A DNA stretch of 60,731 nucleotides from an uncultured Sutterella sp. (GTDB lineage: Bacteria > Pseudomonadota > Gammaproteobacteria > Burkholderiales > Burkholderiaceae_F), in the NCBI GenBank assembly GCA_905198475.1, contig CAJKCQ010000004.1, positions 1 through 60,731 of the forward strand, written 5' to 3'. Numbering within the stretch: the first letter of the stretch is position 1; each line of letters opens with the position of its first letter. Position numbers and translations under genes: made by a program. Positions 36,231-45,085 of the stretch are shown here, in pieces. Below the pieces are notes generated by a model. It searched no databases. It saw only the letters and a program-made list of their open reading frames with translations, and was not told the DNA's origin.

Positions 36231-36247
36231 AGAGCTCAGCCCGAGCG

Positions 36248-39200
36248 TCAGTGCGCTTCGGCGGTGGCAGCGGGCGCAGGGTTCTTCGGCTTCGGACCGC
36301 CCGAGATGCGGTGCGAGATCTTCGTGATGAAGACGAAGAAGGCCGGAACGAACGCGACGCAGAGCACCGTGCCGGTGATCATGCCGCCGAGGACGCCCAC
36401 GCCGATGGCGTTCTGCGCACCCGAGCCGGCGCCGTGGGCCACCGTGAGGGGCAGCACGCCGAGGCCGAAGGCGAGCGAGGTCATCAGAATCGGACGCAGA
36501 CGCAGCTCGACGGCATGAAGCGCGGCGCGCACGACGTCCTCACCCTGCTCGTAGAGGTCCTTGGCGAACTCGACGATCAGAATCGCGTTCTTCGACACGA
36601 GGCCCATCGTCGTGAGCATGCCGACCTTGAAGTACACGTCGTTGCTCATGTTGAGCAGCCACGTGAGGCCGAGGGCGCCCACGATGCCGCAGGGAATGAC
36701 GAGCAGCACCGCGATCGGCACGGACCAGGACTCATAGAGGGCCGCAAGGCAGAGGAAGACCACGAGGAGCGAAATCGCATAAAGCGCCGCCTCCTGCTGG
36801 CCGGCCTGACGCTCCTGATAGGAGATGCCGTTCCAGGAGATGCTGTAGCCCTCCGGGAAGACCTGGCGCGCGATCTCCTCGACGGCCTTCATTGCGTCGC
36901 CCGAAGAGACGCCCTTGGCGGGGCTGCCCTGGATGTTGACCGAGGCGAGGCCGTTGAAGCGCTCGAGGTTCGGGCTGCCGTAGTTCCAGCTCATCGTCGT
37001 GAAGGCCGAGAGCGGCACCATTTCACCCTTACTGTTGCGCACCTGCCAACGCATCAGGTCTTCGGGCTGCATGCGCGAAGGCTGCGCGCCCTGAACCCAG
37101 ACCTCCTTGATTCGGCCGCGGTCGAGGAAGTCGTTGACGTACGACCCGGCGAAGGCGGTCGAGATGGTGGAGTTCACGGTGGCGATGTTGAGGTTGAGCG
37201 CGGAGAGCTTCTCATAGTCGAGGTTGAGCTTCATCTGCGCGGTGTCGTCCATGCCGTTGTGGCGGACCATGGTGAGGCGCGGATCCTTGTTGGCGGCCGC
37301 GAGGAACGCGTTGCGCACCTCCATGAGCTTCTGGTGGCCCTGACCCTTCTGGTCCTGGATGAAGAAGTCGAAGCCGTCGGCGACGCCGAGTTCGGGGACC
37401 GCGGGAAGCGGGAAGACGAACGAGCTCGCGTTCTTGAAGTCCGGAGCCATCATGAAGGCGCCCATGGCGCGGCGCTGCAACGCCTCGACGCTCTGGTCGG
37501 CGTTGGGACGCTCGGACCAGTCGCGCAGCTTCAGGAAGCCGAGGGCCATGTTCTGGCCCGAGCCGGCGAAGGAGAAGCCGCGCACGGCGAAGAAGCTGTC
37601 GACCGTCTCCTGTTCGGTCTTCTCGAGGAAGCCCTGAACGCGGCTCACTTCTCGATCGGTGCGCTCCATCGTCGCGCCCTGCGGCAGCTGCATCGTGAGA
37701 AGCGCCACGCCCTGGTCCTCGGCCGGCATGAAGCCCGTCGGGAGCTTGACGAAACCGATCACCATGGCGGCGACCACGACGCCGTAGGAGACGATGAGCA
37801 GCAGCGGATGATGCACGAAGTTGGCGACGAAGTCGCGCACGGCGATCGTGAGCGTCTCGAAGCCGCGGTTGAACCAACCGAAGAAGCCACCCTTGCCCAT
37901 GTGGTGCTCATGCGAAACGGGCTTGAGGATCTTCGCGCAGAGCGCCGGAGTGAGCGTGAGCGCGATGACGACCGAGAGGGCCATCGCCGAGACGATCGTG
38001 ATCGAGAACTGACGGTAGATCACGCCCGTGGAGCCGCCGAAGAAGGCCATCGGCACGAACACGGCCGACAGCACGAGCGCAATGCCCACGAGGGCGCCGG
38101 TGATCTGGCCCATCGACTTCACTGTCGCGTCGTGCGGGTTCGAGCCGTCCTCGCGCATCACGCGCTCGACGTTCTCGACCACCACGATCGCGTCGTCCAC
38201 GAGCAGGCCGATCGCGAGCACCATGGCGAACATGGTGAGCATGTTGATCGTGAAGCCCGTGATGGCGAGCATGCCGAAGGTGCCGAGCAGCACCACCGGG
38301 ACCGCAATCGTCGGAATGATCGTGGCGCGCCAGTTCTGCAGGAAGAGGAACATCACGAAGACCACCAGGATGATGGCTTCGACGAGGGTCTTGATCACCT
38401 CATGGAGCGCCGCGCGCACGAAGGGCGTGGTGTCGAACGGAATCACGGCCTCGACGCCCTGCGGCAGGAGGTTCTTGAGCTCCTCAACGCGCTCCATCAC
38501 GGCCGCCTGGGTCGCCAGAGCGTTCGAGCCGGAGGCGAGCTTCACGGCGATGCCGGCGGACGGATAGCCGTTGTACGTGCCGAAGGCCGTGTAGCTCTGC
38601 TGGCCGAGCTCGACGTCGGCGACGTCGCGCAGATAGACGTTCGCGCCTTCCTCAGTCACCTTGAGGAGGATGTTGCGGAACTCCTCAGGCGTCTGCAGCA
38701 GGCTCGAGGAGGAGATGGTCGCCGTGTATTCCTGACGGCCGTCCGTGGGCTGGCCCGCAAGGCTGCCCGTGGAGACCTGGGCGTTCTGCGCCGTGATGGC
38801 GGCGGTGACGTCCGAGGGGTTCAGATGGTACTTGACGAGCTTGTCCGGGTCGAGCCAGACGCGCATGGCGTACGAGGCGCCGAAGACCTGCACCTCGCCC
38901 ACGCCGGAGACGCGCGAAAGCGGCTCCTTGATCGAGGAGACGAGGAAGTCGCCGAGGTCGCCCGAGGTGAGCGTACCGCTCTTCGAGATGAAGCCCACCA
39001 CCATCAGGAAGTTGGCCGACGTCTTCTGAATCGTCACGCCGAGCTGCTGGACCACCTGCGGCAGGGAGGTGAGCGCGGTCTGAATCTTGTTCTGGACCTG
39101 CACCTGCGCCATGTCGGGGTTGGTGCCCGCCTCGAAGGTCACCGTGATGCTCACGCGGCCCGCCGAGTCGGAGGTGGAGTTCATGTAGAGGTAGCCGTCG

Positions 39201-39418
39201 AGACCCGTGAGGTTCTGTTCGATCACCTGCGTGACAGTGTTCTCAATCGTCGCGGCCGAAGCGCCCGGATACTGGGCGGTGATCGACACCTGCGGCGGCG
39301 CGATCTGCGGGTACTGACTCACCGGCAGCGTCTCGATGGAGAGCAGGCCCGCGAGCATGATCACGATCGCAATCACCCAGGAGAAGACCGGGCGATCAAT
39401 AAAGAAGCGCGAAAACAT
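36248..39418 (-). CDS. RND multidrug efflux pump, inner-membrane transporter (AcrB/MexB family)
   Basis: 1056 aa HAE1-family proton/drug antiporter. It begins MFSRFFIDRPVFSWVIAIVI, as AcrB-type pumps do. The proton-relay aspartate pair is in VLAIGLLVDDAIVVVENVER and the partner lysine in MGLVSKNAILIVEFAKDL. Two large periplasmic loops and about 12 helices are present. AcrB-type substrates include many hydrophobic compounds, but the range here is unknown. It is flanked by its fusion protein (18 bp upstream) and outer-membrane channel genes. Confidence 0.96.
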   Translation of the reverse strand: MFSRFFIDRPVFSWVIAIVIMLAGLLSIETLPVSQYPQIAPPQVSITAQYPGASAATIENTVTQVIEQNLTGLDGYLYMNSTSDSAGRVSITVTFEAGTNPDMAQVQVQNKIQTALTSLPQVVQQLGVTIQKTSANFLMVVGFISKSGTLTSGDLGDFLVSSIKEPLSRVSGVGEVQVFGASYAMRVWLDPDKLVKYHLNPSDVTAAITAQNAQVSTGSLAGQPTDGRQEYTATISSSSLLQTPEEFRNILLKVTEEGANVYLRDVADVELGQQSYTAFGTYNGYPSAGIAVKLASGSNALATQAAVMERVEELKNLLPQGVEAVIPFDTTPFVRAALHEVIKTLVEAIILVVFVMFLFLQNWRATIIPTIAVPVVLLGTFGMLAITGFTINMLTMFAMVLAIGLLVDDAIVVVENVERVMREDGSNPHDATVKSMGQITGALVGIALVLSAVFVPMAFFGGSTGVIYRQFSITIVSAMALSVVIALTLTPALCAKILKPVSHEHHMGKGGFFGWFNRGFETLTIAVRDFVANFVHHPLLLIVSYGVVVAAMVIGFVKLPTGFMPAEDQGVALLTMQLPQGATMERTDREVSRVQGFLEKTEQETVDSFFAVRGFSFAGSGQNMALGFLKLRDWSERPNADQSVEALQRRAMGAFMMAPDFKNASSFVFPLPAVPELGVADGFDFFIQDQKGQGHQKLMEVRNAFLAAANKDPRLTMVRHNGMDDTAQMKLNLDYEKLSALNLNIATVNSTISTAFAGSYVNDFLDRGRIKEVWVQGAQPSRMQPEDLMRWQVRNSKGEMVPLSAFTTMSWNYGSPNLERFNGLASVNIQGSPAKGVSSGDAMKAVEEIARQVFPEGYSISWNGISYQERQAGQQEAALYAISLLVVFLCLAALYESWSVPIAVLLVIPCGIVGALGLTWLLNMSNDVYFKVGMLTTMGLVSKNAILIVEFAKDLYEQGEDVVRAALHAVELRLRPILMTSLAFGLGVLPLTVAHGAGSGAQNAIGVGVLGGMITGTVLCVAFVPAFFVFITKISHRISGGPKPKNPAPAATAEAH

Positions 39419-39436
39419 GAAGTGCGTCTCCGATCT

Positions 39437-40642
39437 TTAGAACAGCGGCTTGCCCTGAGGAACCGTCTTCGGATCAAGCTCCTTGGGGGCGACGACCGCA
39501 CCGGGGGCCGTGCGCTGGAAGCCTTCGTAGATCACGCGGTCGCCCGCCTTGAGGCCGGACTTGACGAGCCAGTAGGTGCCCATCGTCTGCTCGACCACGA
39601 TTTCCCGCTGCTCGACCTTGTTGTCGGCGCCCACGACGTAGACGTAGGGATTGCCGCGCAGGTCGCGCATGACGGACTGCATGTGGATCTTGATGCCGTC
39701 GGGACGGACGCCTTCGGTGAGGTTGGCGCGCACGAACATGCCCGGCAGCAGCTGACGGTCCGGGTTCGGGAAGACGGCGCGCAGGCGCACCGTACCGGTC
39801 GTCTGGTCAACGATGGCGTCGGTGAAGGTGAGCTTGCCGGTCTGCCCATAGGTGGTGCCGTCCGAGAGGACGAGCGACACGGGAGCGGCGCCCTGAGCGT
39901 CGGTCTTGAGCTCGCCCGAGGCGACCTCGCGCTGGATACGCAGCAGGTCGTCGGCCGTCTGCGTCACGTCCACGTAGATCGGGTCGAGCTGCTGCACGGT
40001 CGTGAGGGCCTGAGTCTGATAAGCGGAGAGGAGTGCGCCCTCGGTGAATTCCGAGCGCGAAACACGTCCGGAAATGGGCGAGCGGACCAGCGTGTAGTCG
40101 AGGTTGATCTTCGCCGTGAGCACGGCCGCCTCACCCGCCTGAACGGCGGCGAGGGCGCTCTTGAGCTGAGCCTGCGCGGCGTCGTCGGACTGCTTGGAGA
40201 CGGCGTTGATCTTCACGAGTTCGCTCGAGCGCTTGGCGTCCGCACGAGCCTGCACGAGCGCGGCGCGCGCCTGCGCAAGCGTCGCCTCGGCGGTCTTGAG
40301 CTGCGCGTCGTACACGGCCGGATCAATCTGATAGAGCTGATCGCCAGCCTTCACTTCCTCGCCTTCCTTGAAGAGGCGCTTCTGCAGAATACCGTTCACC
40401 TGGGGACGCACCTCAGAGACGTTGTAGGCGCTCGTGCGGCCCGTAAGCAGCGTTTCGATACGTACGTCCTGGAGCTTGACGGTGACGACGACCACCTCGA
40501 CGGGGGGCCGCTGCTGACCCTGCGCCGCTTCGGCCGCCTCGGCCGCACCGATCACGGCCTGCGGATTGAAGCCGGTGAAGAGCACCGCCGCGCCGAGCGC
40601 GAGACCCACGGCGGCATTAAGAGATTTCTGAGCAAACAGCAT
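39437..40642 (-). CDS. RND efflux periplasmic adaptor (membrane fusion protein)
   Basis: 401 aa HlyD/AcrA-type adaptor linking pump and channel. Lipoyl/barrel-sandwich motif: TAYNVSEVRPQVNGILQKRL and SPISGRVSRSEFTEGALLS around a helical hairpin of about 80 residues (LAQARAALVQARADAKRS). The signal region contains no lipobox cysteine, unlike AcrA/MexA, so it is probably anchored by an uncleaved helix or free. I chose the ATG at 40642; the TTG at 40720 lies inside the palindromic operator. First gene of the operon. Confidence 0.92.
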   Translation of the reverse strand: MLFAQKSLNAAVGLALGAAVLFTGFNPQAVIGAAEAAEAAQGQQRPPVEVVVVTVKLQDVRIETLLTGRTSAYNVSEVRPQVNGILQKRLFKEGEEVKAGDQLYQIDPAVYDAQLKTAEATLAQARAALVQARADAKRSSELVKINAVSKQSDDAAQAQLKSALAAVQAGEAAVLTAKINLDYTLVRSPISGRVSRSEFTEGALLSAYQTQALTTVQQLDPIYVDVTQTADDLLRIQREVASGELKTDAQGAAPVSLVLSDGTTYGQTGKLTFTDAIVDQTTGTVRLRAVFPNPDRQLLPGMFVRANLTEGVRPDGIKIHMQSVMRDLRGNPYVYVVGADNKVEQREIVVEQTMGTYWLVKSGLKAGDRVIYEGFQRTAPGAVVAPKELDPKTVPQGKPLF

Positions 40643-40713
40643 TCTCAGTCCAACCTGATTGAATTCGATACGAGAAGGGAGGTGTTGGGGTACGAGCCGC
40701 GGAAGAATCGTTT

Positions 40714-40752
40714 TGAACAATTGTTCACGGCTGAACGAGGGTTCAGTTTATA
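40714..40752 (-). promoter_or_regulatory. Efflux operon promoter with tandem TGAAC-N4-GTTCA operators
   Basis: TGAAC-AATT-GTTCA (40714-40727) is a perfect 14-bp palindrome, and CTGAAC-GAGG-GTTCAG (40731-40746) repeats the same half-sites. Their centres are 18 bp apart. On the minus strand TGCTATAAA (ends at 40747) is an extended -10, so transcription should start inside the second site and run through the first. Occupation by a dimeric repressor such as the operon's own TetR would block initiation. Confidence 0.65.
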
Positions 40753-40935
40753 GCACAAGAATGGAGGAAAACCCGTGCTCGAATTCTGTCTTTCCGCAAT
40801 CTGTATGAAACCGCCGCAGGTAGAATTGCCTAGGTTGCAAGCTCTATTTACAGTTTTTCGCCCACCTGAACACAGAGCGCCGGACGGTCCCGCCCTCCGG
40901 TCAGGGCCCGCACCTTCCGGACGATTCCCGGGATC

Positions 40936-41583
40936 ATGCTCGAAGCCATCCACTTCCAATACTTCCTCGGCGGTCTGATCTCCCTCATCACGATCACCAA
41001 TCCGCCCTCCAAGATTCCGCTCTTCATCAGCCTCACGCAGGGCATGAGCGAGGAGCGGCGGCGTCAGCAGGCCAAGTGGGCCTGGATCTACGCCGCAGCG
41101 ATCATGCTCGTATCGCTTGCGGGCGGCAACGTCCTCCTCGCCTTCTTCGGCATCTCCTACGGCGCGATGCGAATCGCAGGCGGCCTCGTCGTGGCCGCGA
41201 TCGGCTATCAGATGCTCTTCGGCGGCAACTCGCCCAACAAGGCGCCGATCGTGCGCCGCGACCGCGACGACTACGCCTTCTTCCCCATCGCCATGCCCGG
41301 CATCGCCGGCCCCGGCACCATCGCCGTCGTGATCGGCTTCTCCACCGAGATCGCGGAACTCACCGACTACATCGACATGGCGATCGCCTTCGCCTGGACG
41401 GTGCTCGCCATCCTCGCCGCGAGCGGCGCCTCCTGGTTCGTCATGCGCTACTCCGACGTGATCTCCAGCCGCCTCGGCCCGTCGGGCACGCTCGTGCTCG
41501 GCAAGCTCATGGGCTTCCTGCTCATCTGCATCGGCGTGCAGTTCGTCGGTTCGGGCATCCGCACCTTCATGTCGGGCAGCTGA
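40936..41583 (+). CDS. MarC-family membrane protein
   Basis: 215 aa, six predicted helices. The start MLEAIHFQYFLGGLISLITI and the motif ITNPPSKIPLFISLTQGMS are typical of the MarC/YhgN family, as is FFPIAMPGIAGPGTIAVVIG. Function is unknown; MarC is no longer thought to take part in multiple antibiotic resistance. It is divergent from the efflux operon with 293 bp between, which also carries the pump promoter. Confidence 0.9.
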   Translation: MLEAIHFQYFLGGLISLITITNPPSKIPLFISLTQGMSEERRRQQAKWAWIYAAAIMLVSLAGGNVLLAFFGISYGAMRIAGGLVVAAIGYQMLFGGNSPNKAPIVRRDRDDYAFFPIAMPGIAGPGTIAVVIGFSTEIAELTDYIDMAIAFAWTVLAILAASGASWFVMRYSDVISSRLGPSGTLVLGKLMGFLLICIGVQFVGSGIRTFMSGS

Positions 41584-41670
41584 TCGAACGCCTCCTTCCT
41601 TAACGGCACTCCTCTAGGGCGTGCCGAAGTGTTTTCTTCGAAAGGAAGAGTCCGGAACGGGGCCATCAAC

Positions 41671-41693
41671 AAAAGAAGGCCGCTTGGCGCGGC
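41671..41693 (-). terminator. Rho-independent terminator of glmS
   Basis: On the minus strand GGCCGC (41688-41693) pairs with GCGGCC (41678-41683) around a short loop, followed by TTCTTTTG. Confidence 0.75.
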
Positions 41694-41728
41694 CCTCTGC
41701 TTCGGTTTCCGGGATGCCCTTGCGGGAC

Positions 41729-43558
41729 TTACTCCACCGTAACGCTCTTGGCGAGGTTGCGCGGCTTGTCCACGTCCGTGCCGCGCACGAGCGCAGCGTG
41801 GTACGCAAGAAGCTGCAGCGGCACGACGTGCAGGATGGGCGAGAGGGCGCCGTAGTTCTCCGGCAGGCGGATCACGTGCGTGCGCTCGTCGGGCGTGATG
41901 TTGGAGTCGCCGTCGGCGAAGACGTAGAGCTCGCCGCCGCGGGCGCGCACTTCGGCCATGTTCGACTTGAGCTTCTCAAGGAGCCGGTCGTTGGGCGCGA
42001 CCGTCACGACGGGCATGGCGTCGTCCACGAGCGCGAGCGGCCCGTGCTTGAGTTCGCCGGCCGGATAGGCTTCGGCGTGGATGTAGCTGATCTCCTTCAA
42101 CTTGAGGGCGCCCTCAAGCGCGATCGGATAGTGCACGCCGCGCCCGAGGAAGAGCGCATGCTGCTTCTGCGCGAAACGCTCGGCCCAGTCGATCACCTGC
42201 GGCTCCAGGGCGAGCACCGACGAGAGCGCCGCAGGAATGTGGCGCAGCGCTTTGAGCTCCTCGGCCTCGCGCTCGGGCGTGAGGCGCCCATTGAGCTTCG
42301 CAAGGGCAAGCGCGAGCAGATAGATCGCGGCGAGCTGCGTGGTGAAGGCCTTCGTCGAGGCGACGCCCACTTCGACGCCGGCGCGCGTGATGTAGGCGAG
42401 GCGGCTCTCGCGCACCATCGCCGACGTGGACACGTTGCAGATCGTGAGCGTGCGGCCCATGCCGAGGTCGTCGCGCGCGTGGCGCAGCGCAGCGAGCGTG
42501 TCGGCGGTTTCGCCCGACTGGGAGATCGTCACGACGAGCGTATTCGGATCGGGCACGGAGACGCGGTAGCGGTACTCGCTCGCGATCTCCACGTCGCAGT
42601 GGATGCCCGCGATCGCCTCGATCCAGTACTTGGCGGTGAGCGCGGCGTAGTACGAGGTGCCGCAGGCGAGGAAGAGGAGGTGGGTGACGCCCGAAAAGAC
42701 CTCTTCGGCGTCCGCGCCGAAGAGCTTCGGCGTGATGCCGACGACGCCCTCGAGCGTGTCACCGATCGCGCGCGGCTGCTCGAAGATCTCCTTCTGCATG
42801 TAGTGGCGGTAGGGACCGAGGTCCACGGCGCCCGAATAGGCGTGCACCACGCGCACTTCGCGCGTGACGGGCGCGAACTCCGTCCCGCGGCGTTCGTAGA
42901 CGTCCGCACGGTCGGGCGTGATCTCGCAGACGTCGCCCTCGGCGACGTACATGATGCGGTCGGTGACGCCGGCGACGGCCATGGCGTCCGAGGCGGCGAA
43001 CATTTCGCCGTCGCCCACGCCGACCACGAGGGGCGAGCCCTGTCGGGCGAGCACGATCGTGTGCGGCTCGTCGCGGCAGACGACCGCGATGGCGTAGCTG
43101 CCGCGCACTTCAAGGACGGACGCCTTGACGGCCTCGAGGAGGCTGCCGTGGTAATTGGAGTGGATGAGGTGCGCGAGCACCTCCGTGTCGGTCTGACTCG
43201 TGAATTCGTAGCCGAGCGTCTTCAGACGCTCGCGGATCGGCTCGTAGTTCTCGATGATGCCGTTGTGGACGATGCCGATCATGCCGCGCGAGAAGTGCGG
43301 ATGCGCATTGCACACCTCGGGCTGGCCGTGGGTCGCCCAACGCGTGTGGGCGATGCCCGTGACACCTTCGAGGCCGGCCTTCTCCACTTCGGCCGAGAGC
43401 TGCGCGACGCGCGCAGTGGAACGGGCGCGGTGCAGACCCTCGGCATCGACCGTGGCGATGCCGCAGGAGTCGTACCCGCGGTATTCGAGGCGCCGCAGAC
43501 CCTCGAGAAGAAGCGGCACAACGTTGCGGCGGCTCGCCGCCGCGACTATTCCACACAT
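41729..43558 (-). CDS. glmS: Glutamine-fructose-6-phosphate aminotransferase
   Basis: 609 aa (E. coli GlmS 609). Makes glucosamine-6-phosphate from fructose-6-phosphate and glutamine, first step to UDP-GlcNAc for peptidoglycan and LPS. The class II glutaminase nucleophile C2 is in MCGIVAAASRRNVVPLLLEG, with RRLEYRGYDSCG and THTRWATHG-like IAHTRWATHG; two SIS domains contain LACGTSYYAAL and VTISQSGETADTL, and the end reads DVDKPRNLAKSVTVE as in the family. GAGGAG upstream. No glmS ribozyme precedes it. glmU is 22 bp upstream on the same strand. Confidence 0.98.
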   Translation of the reverse strand: MCGIVAAASRRNVVPLLLEGLRRLEYRGYDSCGIATVDAEGLHRARSTARVAQLSAEVEKAGLEGVTGIAHTRWATHGQPEVCNAHPHFSRGMIGIVHNGIIENYEPIRERLKTLGYEFTSQTDTEVLAHLIHSNYHGSLLEAVKASVLEVRGSYAIAVVCRDEPHTIVLARQGSPLVVGVGDGEMFAASDAMAVAGVTDRIMYVAEGDVCEITPDRADVYERRGTEFAPVTREVRVVHAYSGAVDLGPYRHYMQKEIFEQPRAIGDTLEGVVGITPKLFGADAEEVFSGVTHLLFLACGTSYYAALTAKYWIEAIAGIHCDVEIASEYRYRVSVPDPNTLVVTISQSGETADTLAALRHARDDLGMGRTLTICNVSTSAMVRESRLAYITRAGVEVGVASTKAFTTQLAAIYLLALALAKLNGRLTPEREAEELKALRHIPAALSSVLALEPQVIDWAERFAQKQHALFLGRGVHYPIALEGALKLKEISYIHAEAYPAGELKHGPLALVDDAMPVVTVAPNDRLLEKLKSNMAEVRARGGELYVFADGDSNITPDERTHVIRLPENYGALSPILHVVPLQLLAYHAALVRGTDVDKPRNLAKSVTVE

Positions 43559-43580
43559 TTCAGTTCGTCTCCTCGTGCGC

Positions 43581-44945
43581 TCAGCGCTTCTTCACCGGCC
43601 GCTGCCAGCCTTCGACCGTGACCTGACGGGTGCGGCTCAGCGTGAGCTTCCCGTCGGGCGCCGCGCGGGTGATGGTCGAACCCGCGCCGATCGTGGCGCC
43701 CGCGCCCACCGTGACGGGCGCAACGAGCTCGGTGCCCGAGCCGATGAAGGCGTCGTCGCCGATCACGGTGCGGAACTTATTCACGCCGTCGTAGTTGCAG
43801 GTGATGGTGCCCGCGCCGATGTTGACGCGCGCGCCGACGTCGGCGTCGCCGATGTAGGTGAGATGGTTGATCTTGGTCCCGAGCCCGACGTTGGACTTCT
43901 TCACCTCGACGAAGTTGCCGATGTGGTTGCCGCCCATGAGCTCGGCGCCGGGACGCAGGCGCGAATAGGGGCCGACGCGGCCGCCGGCGCCCACGTGCGC
44001 GCCGTCGATGTGGCAGAAGGGCAGGATCTCGACGCCCTCGTCGACCACGCAGTTGCGCAGCACGCAGTTCGCGCCCACGCGCACGCCGTCGGCGAGCTTC
44101 ACTTCGCCCTCGAAGACGCAGTTGACGTCGATCTCGACGTCGCGGCCGCATTCAAGCCGGCCGCGCACGTCGATGCGAGCCGGGTCGAGCAACGTCACGC
44201 CCGCGTCGAGGAGCGCACTGGCCTGGGCGCGCTGCCAGACGCGCTCGAGCTCGGCGAGCTGCGCCTTGGAGTTGACGCCCTCGACCTCCCAGACGTGCTG
44301 CGGATGCACGGCCGAGATGCGCACGCCCTCGCGCGCGGCAAGGTCAATCACGTCCGTGAGGTAGTACTCGCCCTGAGCGTTCGCGGGCGAGAGCGCGGCG
44401 AGCCATTGGGCGAGCCGCGCCGTCGGCAGGCACATGATGCCGGTGTTCACCTCGCGTACGCGCTTTTCTTCAGTCGTCGCGTCCTTCTCCTCAACGATCG
44501 AGCGCACGCGCCCTTCGGCGTCGCGCAGGATGCGGCCGTACCCGGTCGGATCGTCGAGCTCCACCGTGAGGAGCACGAGGCCGCCTTCGGCGGCTTCGTC
44601 CGCCACCCGCCCGAGCGTCGCGCGGCTAAGGAGCGGAACGTCGCCGAGGCAGACGAGCGTCTGCGGGGCGGCGGGATCAATCTGAGGAAGCGCGGCGCGC
44701 AGCGCGTGCCCGGTGCCGAGCTGCTCGGCCTGAAGCGCAAAGGCGACGTCGGTGCGGCCTTCGCAATGCGCCATGACGGTCTCGGCGCCGTGTCCCACGA
44801 CGACGACTCTGGGAGATTGGGAGAGCCCTTCGGTTGCGTCGAGCACGTGGTCGAGCATCGGACGCCCGGCCAGGGGCTGAAGAACCTTCGGGAGGCGGGA
44901 GCGCATGCGCTTGCCCATGCCGGCGGCGAGAATGACTACGTTCAT
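43581..44945 (-). CDS. glmU: Bifunctional GlmU (GlcNAc-1-P uridyltransferase / GlcN-1-P acetyltransferase)
   Basis: 454 aa (E. coli 456). The N-terminal pyrophosphorylase motif is LAAGMGKRMRSRLPKVLQPL (residues 6-25), followed by ATEGLSQSPRVVVVGHGAE and LGTGHALRAALPQ. The C-terminal half is a left-handed beta-helix acetyltransferase: NFVEVKKSNVGLGTKINHLT and GAGTITCNYDGVNKF. It makes UDP-GlcNAc, the step after GlmS and GlmM. The ATG at 44945 gives the canonical MNVVILAAG start; the frame further upstream is artefactual. glmUS operon. Confidence 0.97.
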   Translation of the reverse strand: MNVVILAAGMGKRMRSRLPKVLQPLAGRPMLDHVLDATEGLSQSPRVVVVGHGAETVMAHCEGRTDVAFALQAEQLGTGHALRAALPQIDPAAPQTLVCLGDVPLLSRATLGRVADEAAEGGLVLLTVELDDPTGYGRILRDAEGRVRSIVEEKDATTEEKRVREVNTGIMCLPTARLAQWLAALSPANAQGEYYLTDVIDLAAREGVRISAVHPQHVWEVEGVNSKAQLAELERVWQRAQASALLDAGVTLLDPARIDVRGRLECGRDVEIDVNCVFEGEVKLADGVRVGANCVLRNCVVDEGVEILPFCHIDGAHVGAGGRVGPYSRLRPGAELMGGNHIGNFVEVKKSNVGLGTKINHLTYIGDADVGARVNIGAGTITCNYDGVNKFRTVIGDDAFIGSGTELVAPVTVGAGATIGAGSTITRAAPDGKLTLSRTRQVTVEGWQRPVKKR

Positions 44946-45002
44946 CTTCTGTTTTATGTTCAAGTCGCCGTCGCAATGGCGGCGGAAGATGCCTGAAATT
45001 CT

Positions 45003-45035
45003 AAAAGAAGAGGCCCTGCAGAGCAGGGCCTCTTT
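45003..45035 (-). terminator. Terminator after the sodium:solute symporter gene
   Basis: A 12-bp stem, AAGAGGCCCTGC (45008-45019) with GCAGGGCCTCTT (45023-45034), has a 3-nt loop and on the minus strand is followed by CTTTTAG. It isolates glmU from the upstream symporter gene. Confidence 0.85.
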
Positions 45036-45085
45036 CATTTCGTTGCCGTTCAGGCGCCGGCGCCGGAGTCGTCGCCGGGATCCCT

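Noticed and set aside
36251..40753. A 1500-codon plus-strand frame opposite the RND pump and adaptor
   Set aside because: Its length comes from GC-rich codon bias of the opposite-strand genes. The protein is rich in H, R, E and D with no recognisable fold.
43559..43580. glmS ribozyme upstream of glmS
   Set aside because: Only 22 bp separate glmU from glmS, too little for the ribozyme, which is also a Gram-positive feature.
43254..44996. A 580-codon plus-strand frame opposite glmU
   Set aside because: Shadow of glmU, no domain and no ribosome-binding site.
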